The notes under the pieces were generated by a model. That model was not told where the DNA came from. It made no database searches and saw only the letters and a list, made by a program, of their open reading frames with translations. From positions 1 through 64,000 of the forward strand of contig CAYJPV010000015.1 in NCBI GenBank assembly GCA_964372095.1: a stretch of DNA of 64,000 nucleotides, written 5' to 3'. This DNA comes from CAYJPV01 sp964372095 (GTDB lineage: Bacteria > Acidobacteriota > Vicinamibacteria > Vicinamibacterales > JAKQTR01). Below are positions 42,105-51,273 of this stretch, one piece after another. The position numbers and the translations under genes are program-made. Numbering within the stretch: position 1 is the stretch's first letter; the number at the start of each line of letters is the position of its first letter.

Positions 42105-43547
42105 TCACTCCACCAGGCCCAGCTCCGCCAGCGTGTTCGCCACGGCGTTCGTCCTGAAGTAGTACTCGCTCACGCCCGCCGGCAGCCGCAGGTCACGTGC
42201 CCGCACGACCAGATCCGCCAGGTCCGCGGGCGTCCGGGCCAGATGGGCGTGGCCGGCGTGTGACAGCGGCAGCGCCACCTCGTGGGTCTGGAACGGCAGG
42301 ATAATCGTCGGCACGCCAAGCCCGATCGCATCGTAGTGGGTTGCCGACGCAATGCTCACGTGCACGTGGGATCCGGACAACAACTCGAACGTCGATGGCG
42401 ATTCGTTGCCCGGGACGACAGAGACGGAGTCGCGAAACGCGCCCAACGCGTCGTGATAGACCTGCGGGTTGCAGTCGTGCTGAGGATGCAGCTTGATGAC
42501 GAGCCGCACGGCCGCGCGGCCCTGGATCGACTCGAGGAACTGGCGCAGGAATGCCGTGACCCGCCCGGTGTCGAGCCCCTGCGTGGTGAACAGCACAACC
42601 GTACGATCGTCGGGCCTGGCCGGCGCCACGCGCCGGTACCGGTCGATGCGCGGGCACCCGACGACGCGGAGCGCATCGCCCCAGAATCCTCCCGTTTCCA
42701 GCTCACGTTTCCAGTGTTCGCCGTACAACAGCAGGCGGTCAGGCATCGGCATCGACGCCCGGTAAGGTACGGCGTAGTCGGTCCAGCCGTAGCCGGCGTG
42801 CGTGCGGTCGCTGACGCCGTGCTGCAACTCGATGGCACACGCGCCGTGCTCTTTCGCCGCTGCCACCAGCGCGTACTCCGTGCACTCGTTGATCAGCACG
42901 TAGGCCGGGCGCACCCGCCGAAGCAGCGCGCGATAGACGCGTTTCGAGGAGACGAAGTGGCGCAGGCGGGCCAGCACCCACTCGACATCAAACTCGGCGT
43001 GCCCCAGCCCGTCCCGCATGGCCTGGCTGAGACCAGCGGCGGCCTCGAGCAGTTCGGGCGCGGGCCGTCGGCGTGCCAGCCCCCATGCGACGGCATCGAT
43101 CGAGCAACTCCAGACATTCCTGGGTGTCCGGGCCCGGGCGCTGCGCGCGATGAACCGCGGGTTGTTCGGCGTCTCGATCTTGAAGGTCGATCCAGCCGCC
43201 GCCACGATGTCGTCGAACCAGATGTCCCAGTACCGGCCCTCAATCTCTTCGGCGAGCCCGGAACTGTACGTCTTGATCAGGTGACGGGCCGGCTTCGCGG
43301 TCAGCAGCGCCGGCACATCCCTCATGGCCCGGCGCAGCCTGTCGCCCCGGCTTGCGGCGAGAGCCCCTGGATACGTGACCCCCGCGATAGTCACTGAGGC
43401 CTCGAACCGCAGCAACGGCCACGCCGCCCACCCGTCGACGCGGTAGCGGAGCAGGTCGTGCCGCCGCTCCAGATCGCAGAGCAGTCCGTGGGCCTCGACG
43501 AGCGACGGCGCGGACGCGCGTGCGCCGGACGTCCTGTCGCCGCTCAT
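42105..43547 (-). CDS. Putative GT-B surface-glycan transferase, paralogue A
   Basis: The 480-residue protein has no confident named family. It starts with a domain carrying LRYRVDGWAAWPLLRFE, then shows IELQHGVSDRTHAGYGWTDY, LLYGEHWKRELETGGFWGD, LVIKLHPQHD, and a C-terminal HVHVSIASATHYDAIGLGVP followed by a glycan-transferase-like donor region. An LQHG motif and the KLHP segment are also seen in capsule (KpsS/LipB-like) and TagF-like GT-B enzymes. It is clearly homologous to the next gene along its full length. ATG at 43547 is chosen over the longer reading to 43607. Confidence 0.62.
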   Translation of the reverse strand: MSGDRTSGARASAPSLVEAHGLLCDLERRHDLLRYRVDGWAAWPLLRFEASVTIAGVTYPGALAASRGDRLRRAMRDVPALLTAKPARHLIKTYSSGLAEEIEGRYWDIWFDDIVAAAGSTFKIETPNNPRFIARSARARTPRNVWSCSIDAVAWGLARRRPAPELLEAAAGLSQAMRDGLGHAEFDVEWVLARLRHFVSSKRVYRALLRRVRPAYVLINECTEYALVAAAKEHGACAIELQHGVSDRTHAGYGWTDYAVPYRASMPMPDRLLLYGEHWKRELETGGFWGDALRVVGCPRIDRYRRVAPARPDDRTVVLFTTQGLDTGRVTAFLRQFLESIQGRAAVRLVIKLHPQHDCNPQVYHDALGAFRDSVSVVPGNESPSTFELLSGSHVHVSIASATHYDAIGLGVPTIILPFQTHEVALPLSHAGHAHLARTPADLADLVVRARDLRLPAGVSEYYFRTNAVANTLAELGLVE

Positions 43548-43613
43548 CTCGCGCACATCATCACGCAGCCTCGCGCAGACGCAATGTCTCTCGAACTTCG
43601 GCGGCAAGTCATA

Positions 43614-45038
43614 TTACGCAGGCACACCCAGCTCGTTCAGGATGTTCGTGAGCGCACCGGCCTTGAAGTAGTACTCGCTGACTTCCGCAGGCACGGCCAG
43701 GGTCGTTCGCGCCGCCACGAGGTCAGCGAGATCCTGGGGCGTCCGGACCGCGTGTGCGTGTCCGGCAACCTGCAGCGGAAGCGCGATCTCGTGGGACTGG
43801 AACGGCAGGATGACCGTCGGCACGCCAAGACCGACGGCGTCGTAGTGGCACGCGGACGAAATGCTCAGGTGCAGGTGTGACCGGCGCAGCAACTGGAACG
43901 TCGAGTGGCCCTCGTTGCCCGCGACGACGTCAACGGTGTCGTGAAACGCCGACAATGCATTCCGGTACACGGCCGGGTCGGTGTCGTAGAGGGGATGCAG
44001 CTTGATGGTGAGCCGGACCGGCACGCGCGGCGTGGCGCGCGCGAGGAACTCCGCCAGGAACGCCGTGACGCCTGCGACGTCCAGCCCCTGGGTGGTGAAG
44101 AGGATAGCGCAGGCGTCGTCGGGGAGGGAGGCGGGCATCGCGCGGTAGCGGTCGATACGGGGACTGCCCACGACGCGCAGCGCGTCTCCCCAGAAACCGC
44201 CTCCGGCGAGTTCCTGTTTCCAGTGCTCGCCGAAGAGGAGGTGCCGGTCCGGAAGGGGCATCGTCGGCCGAAAGGGTGTCGCGTATGCGGTCCACGAGTA
44301 CGCGGCATGTGTCCGGTCGGCGATCCCGTGCTGGAGTTCGAAGACCCGGATCCCCTGTTCTTTCGCGGCCGCCACGAGCGCGTATTCGTTCGCGTCCGCG
44401 ACCAGCACGTATCGCGGCTTCACCCGTCGGAGCAGCGCGCCGTACACCTGCTTCAACGACACGAAGTGCCGCAGGCGCGTCAGGACCCAGTCGTCGCTGA
44501 CGCCGGCCAGGTCCAGTTCGTCACGCAGAACCTGGCCGAACACCGTCGCGACCGACACCATCTCGGCGGTCGGGCGCCGCCGCGACAATACGCCCGACAC
44601 CATTTCGAGCAGCGAGCTCGAGACGTCCTTCCGGACGAACGCCTTGACGCTGCGATCGCGGAAGCTCGGGCTGTTCGCCATTTCGACCTTGAAGGTCGAG
44701 CCAGCCGTCAGGATGATGTCGTCGAACCAGATGTCGACGTACCGATCCCCGTCCCGATCGATGAGGCCAGAATTGTACGTTTTGACCAGGTGCCGGGCGG
44801 TCTTGATCGGGAACAGCCCCGGCAGGTCGGCAAGCGCGCTCAGGATCCGTTCGCGCCGGCCGACGGCTTCGAACTGCGGGTGGGAGATCGTGGACATCAG
44901 GTTCCACGCCGCCTCGAACCGCACCAGCGGCCACGCGACCCACCCGTCGACGGTGTACTTCAGCAGGTCAAGCCGTTGTTCGATCTCGCTGACGCGAAGG
45001 TGCGACTCGCCGGTCTTGACCGGCGCGATGTCCGTCAC
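43614..45038 (-). CDS. Putative GT-B surface-glycan transferase, paralogue B
   Basis: The 474-residue protein mirrors paralogue A: LLKYTVDGWVAWPLVRFE at the start, FELQHGIADRTHAAYSWTAY, LLFGEHWKQELAGGGFWGD, LTIKLHPLYD, and HLHLSISSACHYDAVGLGVP. Several blocks are nearly identical and the overall length agrees, so the two genes are a tandem duplication. A GT-B fold is inferred from the C-terminal region; the donor is unknown. The start is GTG, overlapping the stop of the Gfo/Idh gene (GTGA). Confidence 0.62.
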   Translation of the reverse strand: MTDIAPVKTGESHLRVSEIEQRLDLLKYTVDGWVAWPLVRFEAAWNLMSTISHPQFEAVGRRERILSALADLPGLFPIKTARHLVKTYNSGLIDRDGDRYVDIWFDDIILTAGSTFKVEMANSPSFRDRSVKAFVRKDVSSSLLEMVSGVLSRRRPTAEMVSVATVFGQVLRDELDLAGVSDDWVLTRLRHFVSLKQVYGALLRRVKPRYVLVADANEYALVAAAKEQGIRVFELQHGIADRTHAAYSWTAYATPFRPTMPLPDRHLLFGEHWKQELAGGGFWGDALRVVGSPRIDRYRAMPASLPDDACAILFTTQGLDVAGVTAFLAEFLARATPRVPVRLTIKLHPLYDTDPAVYRNALSAFHDTVDVVAGNEGHSTFQLLRRSHLHLSISSACHYDAVGLGVPTVILPFQSHEIALPLQVAGHAHAVRTPQDLADLVAARTTLAVPAEVSEYYFKAGALTNILNELGVPA

Positions 45039-45988
45039 GCGAAAATCCGGCTGACCAGACGCATGGTCTCGAGGGCATCGTCGAGGGTCGCGAGACCCGC
45101 GGCGCCCCGCCCCACCGCGGCGTCGACTGCCAGTTCGGCCTGGCGCCGGAATCCTGCCTTGAAGGCCTTGTCGCGGGGATGGACGTCTATCGGGTTCAAC
45201 ACGCGCTCACCACGGTTCTGGAAGACCGCCTGCTCCAGCGGCCGCATCTCCCAGCGTCGCGACGGCGTGGACACGGTGACGGCCCACGGGCCCGGGCCGT
45301 TCCAGACGCCTTCGTACAGCCCGATGTCGCCGCTGTCGAACCGCACGTCGCAGAGCACGAGACCCGGCCGTTCGGGATCCCACCGGACGATCGGCGTCAC
45401 CTGCGACACGCGGCCGCGGCCGAGCACGCGCAGGTAGTCGATCGTGTGCACCGAGTTCGCAAACATCCAGTTCTTGACGACGAGGGGCGGTTGCCCGGCC
45501 GCCAGGGCCGTGGCCTGATCCTGCTGGTCCTGAACACGGATGTACCGATGTTCGTCGCGCGTCGCGAGGTCGTCAACCGCTGCCTGGGTGCTCGAGTAGA
45601 GGCGCCGGTTCAGGGCCACGAACACCCGCCGTTCGGCCGCGCGGGCGGCGGCAGCAATGGCCTCAGCGTCAGCGAGGTCGTACCCGGCCGGCTTCTCGAG
45701 CAATGCGGTCCACGGGAACGCGAAACACCGCCGGCTGACGTCGTTGGCCGACAACTCCGGCACCGACACGACCACCAGGTGGGCGTGCGTGCGCTCGTAA
45801 AGCTCTTCGATCGAATCGCAGACGAGGCCGACACCCAGTTCTGCGGCCAGGGCTTCGGCCCGGGCTCTGGTGCGGCTCTGGATTCCCGACAGGACGACAC
45901 CCGGCACGTCCGCACACGCGCGGATGTGTTCCCGGGCCATGCTTCCCGCGCCGACAAAGGCAACGCGGCACTCAGTTGTGGCATTCAT
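45035..45988 (-). CDS. Gfo/Idh/MocA family oxidoreductase (1)
   Basis: The 317-residue protein has the dinucleotide loop FVGAGSMAREHI near the N terminus, a LLEKPAGYD variant of the EKP motif, and a C-terminal beta-sheet domain. It should oxidise or reduce a sugar or sugar nucleotide with NAD(P). The protein is somewhat shorter than most members. It is followed by the tandem GT paralogues and preceded, after 24 bp, by another member of the same family. The substrate is unknown. Confidence 0.8.
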   Translation of the reverse strand: MNATTECRVAFVGAGSMAREHIRACADVPGVVLSGIQSRTRARAEALAAELGVGLVCDSIEELYERTHAHLVVVSVPELSANDVSRRCFAFPWTALLEKPAGYDLADAEAIAAAARAAERRVFVALNRRLYSSTQAAVDDLATRDEHRYIRVQDQQDQATALAAGQPPLVVKNWMFANSVHTIDYLRVLGRGRVSQVTPIVRWDPERPGLVLCDVRFDSGDIGLYEGVWNGPGPWAVTVSTPSRRWEMRPLEQAVFQNRGERVLNPIDVHPRDKAFKAGFRRQAELAVDAAVGRGAAGLATLDDALETMRLVSRIFA

Positions 45989-46012
45989 GGTGGATTCCTT
46001 CGTTTCGTACGT

Positions 46013-47029
46013 CTACGCCCAGGGGAACATCCGTCCCCGGTCCAGCTGATCCGTGGCAAGGTCGACGGTCCGGTTCCCGTGTTCGGCCGACTGGTACGCG
46101 GCCACGAGGACGGATACCGCGAGCCGGCCGTCTTCGCCGTTCGGGTAGTTGTTCCGATCCAGCAGGGCCTGCAGCACGGCCGCCGATGGGCCAATGACGC
46201 TCGCCGGTTCGATCGTGGTACGCGTCCGGACGGCCGGCATGCCGTACCGCGTGGTCGGCAGGGCCCGGTGGGGCTCCTCGCGCACGGCGAGGGCCATGTC
46301 GCCGTACAGTTCGTCCACGGCCATCTGCCCGTACGGGCCGCCGTACACCACGTACATCCCGTGCCCCTGGTCGGCCGAGCAGTCCAGGTAGAACCGTCGA
46401 CCGCTCTCGGTGACGATGCGGACGGTTCCCGCGCGGTCCTGGAACTGGGCGCCCCGGGGGTTCGGCACGGCTTCTTTCGAGAACCAGGCCGTGACGTACC
46501 GCGGCGTCTCGTCGGTCATGAACCGGAACATCTCGAAGTAGTGCAGGGCGTTCATGCTGAGGCCGAAATTTCCGGCCGACACGGTCACGCTCCGCAGGCC
46601 GCCGAACGCCTCGGACTGGGCGATACGTTTCGGCTCGATGTACTGCTCCATGAAGCGCATCTGGTGGTTGATGGCGAGGGCCGTCCCGTGCGCACGGCAG
46701 ACGTCGATCATGTGGTCGCATTGTTCGAGCGACACGGCCATCGGCTTCTCGCACAACACATGTTTGACGCCCGTCTCGGCCGCCGCGCAGGTGAACTCGG
46801 CGTGCGTGGGAGCGGTGGTCGCGATGATCAGGCAATCGGGAGCCGTGGCGGCCAGCATGGTGCCGAGGTTGCCGAAGTGCCTGTCAGCGGGTACGCCGTG
46901 CTCACGCTCGGTCTGCGCCAGCATGTCCGCATTCAGGTCGCAGATCCCGGCGACCTCGAGGCCCAGGCTCTGCGCCGCCTGGACGTGACGCCGTCCCATC
47001 CTTCCCAGTCCCACAACCGCTACTTTCAC
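46013..47029 (-). CDS. Gfo/Idh/MocA family oxidoreductase (2)
   Basis: The 338-residue protein has VAVVGLGRMGRRHVQAA at the N terminus, VLCEKPMAVSLEQCD with the family lysine, and NHQMRFMEQYIEPKRI in the substrate region. The start GTG at 47029 is supported by a strong AGGAGG at 47037-47042; the open frame reaches 47062. It differs clearly from the adjacent member of the same family, so the pair is not a recent duplication. A role in making a nucleotide sugar for the locus is inferred from position. Confidence 0.82.
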   Translation of the reverse strand: MKVAVVGLGRMGRRHVQAAQSLGLEVAGICDLNADMLAQTEREHGVPADRHFGNLGTMLAATAPDCLIIATTAPTHAEFTCAAAETGVKHVLCEKPMAVSLEQCDHMIDVCRAHGTALAINHQMRFMEQYIEPKRIAQSEAFGGLRSVTVSAGNFGLSMNALHYFEMFRFMTDETPRYVTAWFSKEAVPNPRGAQFQDRAGTVRIVTESGRRFYLDCSADQGHGMYVVYGGPYGQMAVDELYGDMALAVREEPHRALPTTRYGMPAVRTRTTIEPASVIGPSAAVLQALLDRNNYPNGEDGRLAVSVLVAAYQSAEHGNRTVDLATDQLDRGRMFPWA

Positions 47030-47088
47030 GTTCGAGCCTCCTGGCCATGACTCCGCCGGCACACCGGGGAGCCGGGATGACAGTCCAC

Positions 47089-48510
47089 TTATGAGAGAGA
47101 GGGGCGGGGCGCCTGTTCGATGACCGATGCCATCAGCTGGAGCAGCCGCTCGGCCGCTCGGCCGTCGAGCTGCGCCCAGCGTGGCGCGTCGGCTTGCTGC
47201 CGCGATCGTACGTCCTCGAAGTAGGCCGGGTCGCCGGCCAGCCGGAGCAGCGTGGCGGCAAACGCCGCCTTGTCCTCCAGCCGGATGACGCCCGGCGCGT
47301 CATCGTAGTCCGTCCACCTCAGCCGGTACACGTCGTAGTTCACCACGGGCTTTCCGCACGCAATCGCCCACCGGATGGTCGCTGACACGCTGGCCACGTA
47401 CAGGTCGCAGAGGGGAATGAGGGTGGCGGTGTCGCGCTGGCTGATCCGGACACCCCACTCTTCGATGTAGCGGAACTCGTCGTAGTCCATGCGCGGGTGA
47501 AGCCGCACGACGACCGTCCACCCGGGCATCGCCGTCATGGATTCGACCCAGGCACGCACCATCGTGGCGTAGTCGTCGAAGTCGGCCTGGGGCCCGCTGA
47601 TCGAGAACTGATCGGGCGGCAGCGCGCAGAGCAGCAGCCGGCGGTCGTGCGGCAGGCCCAGCTCCGCACACAACTCGGCCCGGCGCCGGCCGGCTTCCTT
47701 CTGGGTCTCCGCGAGGGCATCGTCTGAGAGGGCCCCGGTCTCGACCAGTTGACGTGCGGGAAGGCCCTCACGAAGGTAGTAGTCCTTCATGAACCGGCTT
47801 TCGACCGCAATCGCGTCGGCCGATCCGCTGTGCAGGATCCAGGGCAGCGGAGGCGCCAGGCCCCACCACTCCTTCGCCAGCAACTGCGGCGCCGGCAGGC
47901 GCACGAGTCTCTGGCCCCGGTGTTCGTAGACCCAGTTCGGGTGCACGGCCGCGGCAAGGCGATTGCTGAAGCGGTTGACGTTGAAGGCGGGGTCGCGGAA
48001 GTACGCTTCCGCCGGCTCGAGGGCGTTGGCGACGGTGAAGGGCACGATGATCGACGGCACGCCGCGGTCGTGGCCAGCCTTGATCAACGTGGCGGTCTCG
48101 TACCCGACGCCGTCTTCAGCCAGGAAGATGACCGCAGGCTGCTGCCCGGCCACCACGCGTCTGGCTGCCAGCAACTGCTGAGCCTGCCGGGCGGCGGCCC
48201 GAACGGCCGTGAACGGGAAAGGAAGGCTCGACAGGCCGGCCCGGACGGCGCGCGTGAGGCGGGCGGCCAGCGGCGGCACCGCGGGTGGAGTGGCCAGACC
48301 GGCGTGGTCGCCGTCAGGCGTCTCGGGCAGGGGATCGACGACCATGATCCCCTCGGCGCGGCACGCCGCGACGTCGCGGTCTTTCTGCGGATAGGCGCGC
48401 GCGAAGTAGACCGTGGGCGCGTGGCCGGGCGTCCGCAGGAGGAGGCGGGCCACACGGAGCAACTCGGTGAAGTGCCCGTTGGTGTAGACCGCCAGCAGAA
48501 CCCGACGCAC
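47089..48510 (-). CDS. Putative glycosyltransferase, GT-B-like
   Basis: The 473-residue protein is not recognised with confidence. It begins VLLAVYTNGHFTELLRVARLL, as in many GT-B folds, and has FLAEDGVGYETATLIKAGHD, LLCALPPDQF, VVVRLHPRMDYDEF and a late region SVSATIRWAIACGKPVVNYDVYRL that resembles the donor-binding part of capsule-type and UDP-GlcNAc 2-epimerase-like proteins. The RLHP segment recalls the two tandem paralogues encoded downstream. The start is GTG at 48510, 9 bp after the ThDP half-gene. Confidence 0.5.
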   Translation of the reverse strand: MRRVLLAVYTNGHFTELLRVARLLLRTPGHAPTVYFARAYPQKDRDVAACRAEGIMVVDPLPETPDGDHAGLATPPAVPPLAARLTRAVRAGLSSLPFPFTAVRAAARQAQQLLAARRVVAGQQPAVIFLAEDGVGYETATLIKAGHDRGVPSIIVPFTVANALEPAEAYFRDPAFNVNRFSNRLAAAVHPNWVYEHRGQRLVRLPAPQLLAKEWWGLAPPLPWILHSGSADAIAVESRFMKDYYLREGLPARQLVETGALSDDALAETQKEAGRRRAELCAELGLPHDRRLLLCALPPDQFSISGPQADFDDYATMVRAWVESMTAMPGWTVVVRLHPRMDYDEFRYIEEWGVRISQRDTATLIPLCDLYVASVSATIRWAIACGKPVVNYDVYRLRWTDYDDAPGVIRLEDKAAFAATLLRLAGDPAYFEDVRSRQQADAPRWAQLDGRAAERLLQLMASVIEQAPRPSLS

Positions 48511-48519
48511 CCGGTGGCC

Positions 48520-49056
48520 CTACTTCGCCTGGTAGTAGTTCCCGTGCTCGATCAACATGGTCGAACGCTGGTCTTCGCGTTCGAGGGCGTGTTTGTATGC
48601 GGGGAAGATCTGTTCGGGTTCGTCGAGCTCGACGACCTCGATCCAGTTGAACATCTTCCGGAACGCGTCCGCGTAGTTGCCGACGTGCTGGTGGCCCGGG
48701 TGCACCGGCGCGTCCGGCCCGACCGCCACGCGGATCAGCACCTTGGGCAGCCACTGGTTGTTGCTGAGGTCCGCGATCTTGTCCAGCATGTTGGCCATGT
48801 CGCCGGTGGCCAGCAGGAGGAAGTTCTGCCGGGGATAGACGGAGATCGGGATGTAGCCGGCCAGGCCGAGCCCCAGGGTGAACTGCATCTGGAAGCTCTC
48901 GTTGATGGGCATCTCGAGCGTCCGGTCCTTGGGGACGTCCCGCAGCGTCGAGAACATGAACGTCCCCGGCCCGGCCACGGTCTGCCCGACGAAGATGGTC
49001 CGCGGCTGCTCGGCCACCCACTCCATGGTGCGCTTCAGTTCATCCCAATACTTCAT
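48520..49056 (-). CDS. Split ThDP enzyme, pyrimidine-binding (E1-beta/transketolase-like) half
   Basis: The 178-residue protein equals only the Pyr domain of an E1-beta or transketolase subunit. It carries the catalytic glutamate Glu53 in EMPINESFQMQ, then YIPISVYPRQNFLLLATGDM, IADLSNNQWLPKVLIRVAVG and HVGNYADAFRKMF. The usual C-terminal transketolase domain is missing, and the gene ends cleanly, so this looks like a minimal subunit rather than a truncation. Its partner half is encoded about 3.3 kb upstream in the same operon. The context suggests two-carbon transfer to a nucleotide sugar, which is inference. ATG at 49056 begins the aligned region. Confidence 0.78.
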   Translation of the reverse strand: MKYWDELKRTMEWVAEQPRTIFVGQTVAGPGTFMFSTLRDVPKDRTLEMPINESFQMQFTLGLGLAGYIPISVYPRQNFLLLATGDMANMLDKIADLSNNQWLPKVLIRVAVGPDAPVHPGHQHVGNYADAFRKMFNWIEVVELDEPEQIFPAYKHALEREDQRSTMLIEHGNYYQAK

Positions 49057-49109
49057 GCTGACCTCATCGATTCGCGTGTCGTCCGGCGATCCGCCCGGCG
49101 CGCTGCCGG

Positions 49110-50285
49110 TTATGCCTGTGTCCCGCCGCAGCCCAGACAGCGGGCCATCAAGTCGTCCAGCACATCGAGGCGGGCGGCGTCGACAAACTGGTTGTTGCCG
49201 ATGTAGAAGGCGTTCGTGTGGAGGAAGTCGGCGTTGGGGAACTCCTCCGGACGGTAGTACTGGCTCAGGAACGGCTGCCGCAGGAGGTTGCCGCTGATCA
49301 GCGGCCGCGACTCGATGCCCGTGTCCCGGATGAGCTGCTGGAACTCCTGCTTCTTCGCCCCGTTCCGGAACAGGAACGGCAGCACGAACGACGACCCGCC
49401 GTCGGCGCGGAGCACGACCAGGTCGTCCGGGTACCGTTCGCACATGGTCACGAATCTGGCGTAGTTCGCATTGCGGATGCCGATGTACTCGTCAATGCGG
49501 CCGATCTGCCGCAGGCCCAGCACCGCCGAGAACTCGGTGTTCCGCACGTTGAAGCCATCCGTCAGGAACAGGAAGTTGAAGTCGATCTCCGGATGGCTGG
49601 CTTTCAGCGCGGGGTGGTACTCGGCGGGCAGTTCCCGCGCCAGACCGTGCGAGCGCTTCAGGACGCAGGCCTTGTACAACGCTTCGTCGCTGGTGCAGAT
49701 CATCCCGCCTTCGACCGTGGTCATGTGGTGGCCCCAGTAAAAGCTGAAGGTGCCCCCATCGGCGAGATTGCCGACCTTGACCCCGCCAACCGTGGCGCCC
49801 TGCGACTCGCAGCAGTCTTCGAGGATGGCGATGTTCCGCCCCGCCACGATCTCCCGCAACCGCGGGATGTTGGCCGGGTACCCCAGCAGGTGTGCCACGA
49901 AGATGCCGCGTGTGCGTGGCGTGATCTTCCGGCGTACCTGCTCGAGATCCATCGACAGGTCGGTCAGGTTCGCGTCCACGAACACCGGCGAGAGGCCGGC
50001 CTGGATGACCGGCGTGACCGTCGTGGGCCAGGTCACCGCCGGCACCAGGATCTCGTCGCCCGCGCGCCAGCCTCCAAGCGCCATGTGCGCGTAGAGCAGC
50101 AGCAGGTTCGCCGAACTGCCCGAGTTCACGTACACGCTGTAGCGGCATCCCTGCCAGGCCGAGAACGCCTGCTCGAACTCCCGGACCTTCGTGAACTGCG
50201 TGAACCGCTTGGTATTCCTGATGAAGTCGACCAGCGCGTCGAGATCCGCCTCGCTGACCACGTTCTCCTGGAGTTTCCAGAACAT
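49110..50285 (-). CDS. DegT-fold PLP protein lacking the lysine: sugar 3-dehydratase-like (1)
   Basis: The 391-residue protein belongs to the DegT/AHBA fold: NSGSSANLLLL, the PLP contact EDCCESQGATVGG, and the active-site stretch TFSFYWGHHMTTVEGG. At the position of the Schiff-base lysine there is His186. This replacement is the hallmark of the dehydratases ColD and CDP-4-keto-6-deoxyglucose E1 (RfbH), which remove the 3-hydroxyl. The RfbH-type cysteine cluster for an iron-sulphur centre is not obvious, so the ColD mode is more likely. ATG at 50285 is chosen over the open frame to 50405. Confidence 0.87.
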   Translation of the reverse strand: MFWKLQENVVSEADLDALVDFIRNTKRFTQFTKVREFEQAFSAWQGCRYSVYVNSGSSANLLLLYAHMALGGWRAGDEILVPAVTWPTTVTPVIQAGLSPVFVDANLTDLSMDLEQVRRKITPRTRGIFVAHLLGYPANIPRLREIVAGRNIAILEDCCESQGATVGGVKVGNLADGGTFSFYWGHHMTTVEGGMICTSDEALYKACVLKRSHGLARELPAEYHPALKASHPEIDFNFLFLTDGFNVRNTEFSAVLGLRQIGRIDEYIGIRNANYARFVTMCERYPDDLVVLRADGGSSFVLPFLFRNGAKKQEFQQLIRDTGIESRPLISGNLLRQPFLSQYYRPEEFPNADFLHTNAFYIGNNQFVDAARLDVLDDLMARCLGCGGTQA

Positions 50286-50329
50286 GCCGTCTCTCCCCGC
50301 TTCGGTTCGTGTGCGACGGTCCTGCGGCC

Positions 50330-51262
50330 TCAACGGGCCAGCGACCGCAGGTACCAGTCGTAGGCGCGCGCAATCCCCTGCTCGAGACTCACGCGCGGCG
50401 CCCATCCCAGGCCGAGCATCCGGCCGGCATCCAGGGCCTTCCTGGGCATGCCGTCGGGCTTGGACGCGTCGAACTCAATCCCGCCGGCGTACCCGACCAC
50501 ACCTTTGACGATGTGGGCCAGTTCGCGGATGGTGTGATCCTGGCCCGTCCCGACGTTGATGGGCTCGTTCCCGGTGTACGCGTCGATCACCACCAGGGCG
50601 GCTTCGGCGGCGTCGTCCACGTACATCAGTTCGCGCCGGGGCTGGCCCGTCCCCCACAGCGTGACGGCCGGCGCACCGCTTTCTTTGGCCGTGTGGAAGG
50701 TGCGCAGCAGCGCCGCCATGACGTGGGAGTGCGCCGGATCGAAATTGTCGTTGGGCCCGTACAGGTTCGTCGGCACGACGGAGACGAACCGCGTGCCGTG
50801 CTGGTCGTTGTAGGCGCGGCACATCGACATCCCGGCCAGTTTCGCGACCGCGTACGGTTCGTTGGTCGGCTCGAGCGGGCCGGTCCACAGGTGATCTTCG
50901 TGCATCGGCTGCGGGCACGCCCGCGGATACACGCAGGAACTCGAGAAGAACAGCAGCCGCGTGACGCCTGCCTTCCAGGCCCCGTGAACCACGTTGGTCT
51001 GGATCTGGAGGTTCTGCGTGATGAAGTCGGCCCGGTAGGTGGAGTTCGCCAGAATCCCGCCCACCCGCGCCGCCGCGAGAATCACGAGGTCCGGCTTCTC
51101 GTCAGCCAGGAACCCTTCGACGTCGGCCTGGCGCGTGAGATCGAGTTCACCCGACGTGCGGACGAGGACGTTGGCGCAGCCCCGTGCGTGCAGCGCGCGG
51201 ACCATCGCCGAGCCGACCATGCCGGCATGGCCGGCGACGTAGATCTTGTCTGTGCTGTTCAT
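50330..51262 (-). CDS. fcl: GDP-L-fucose synthase
   Basis: The 310-residue SDR follows Fcl closely: GHAGMVGSAM (residues 11-20), AAARVGGI, FFSSSCVYPRACPQP, EPYAVAKLAGM with the YxxxK pair, and VVPTNLYGPNDNFDP. Fcl epimerises C3/C5 and reduces C4 of GDP-4-keto-6-deoxy-D-mannose with NADPH. The GDP-mannose 4,6-dehydratase that makes its substrate is not in this window. ATG at 51262 begins the Rossmann fold; the open frame extends further only as antisense or low-complexity sequence. Confidence 0.9.
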   Translation of the reverse strand: MNSTDKIYVAGHAGMVGSAMVRALHARGCANVLVRTSGELDLTRQADVEGFLADEKPDLVILAAARVGGILANSTYRADFITQNLQIQTNVVHGAWKAGVTRLLFFSSSCVYPRACPQPMHEDHLWTGPLEPTNEPYAVAKLAGMSMCRAYNDQHGTRFVSVVPTNLYGPNDNFDPAHSHVMAALLRTFHTAKESGAPAVTLWGTGQPRRELMYVDDAAEAALVVIDAYTGNEPINVGTGQDHTIRELAHIVKGVVGYAGGIEFDASKPDGMPRKALDAGRMLGLGWAPRVSLEQGIARAYDWYLRSLAR

Positions 51263-51273
51263 GGTGGTGGGAA

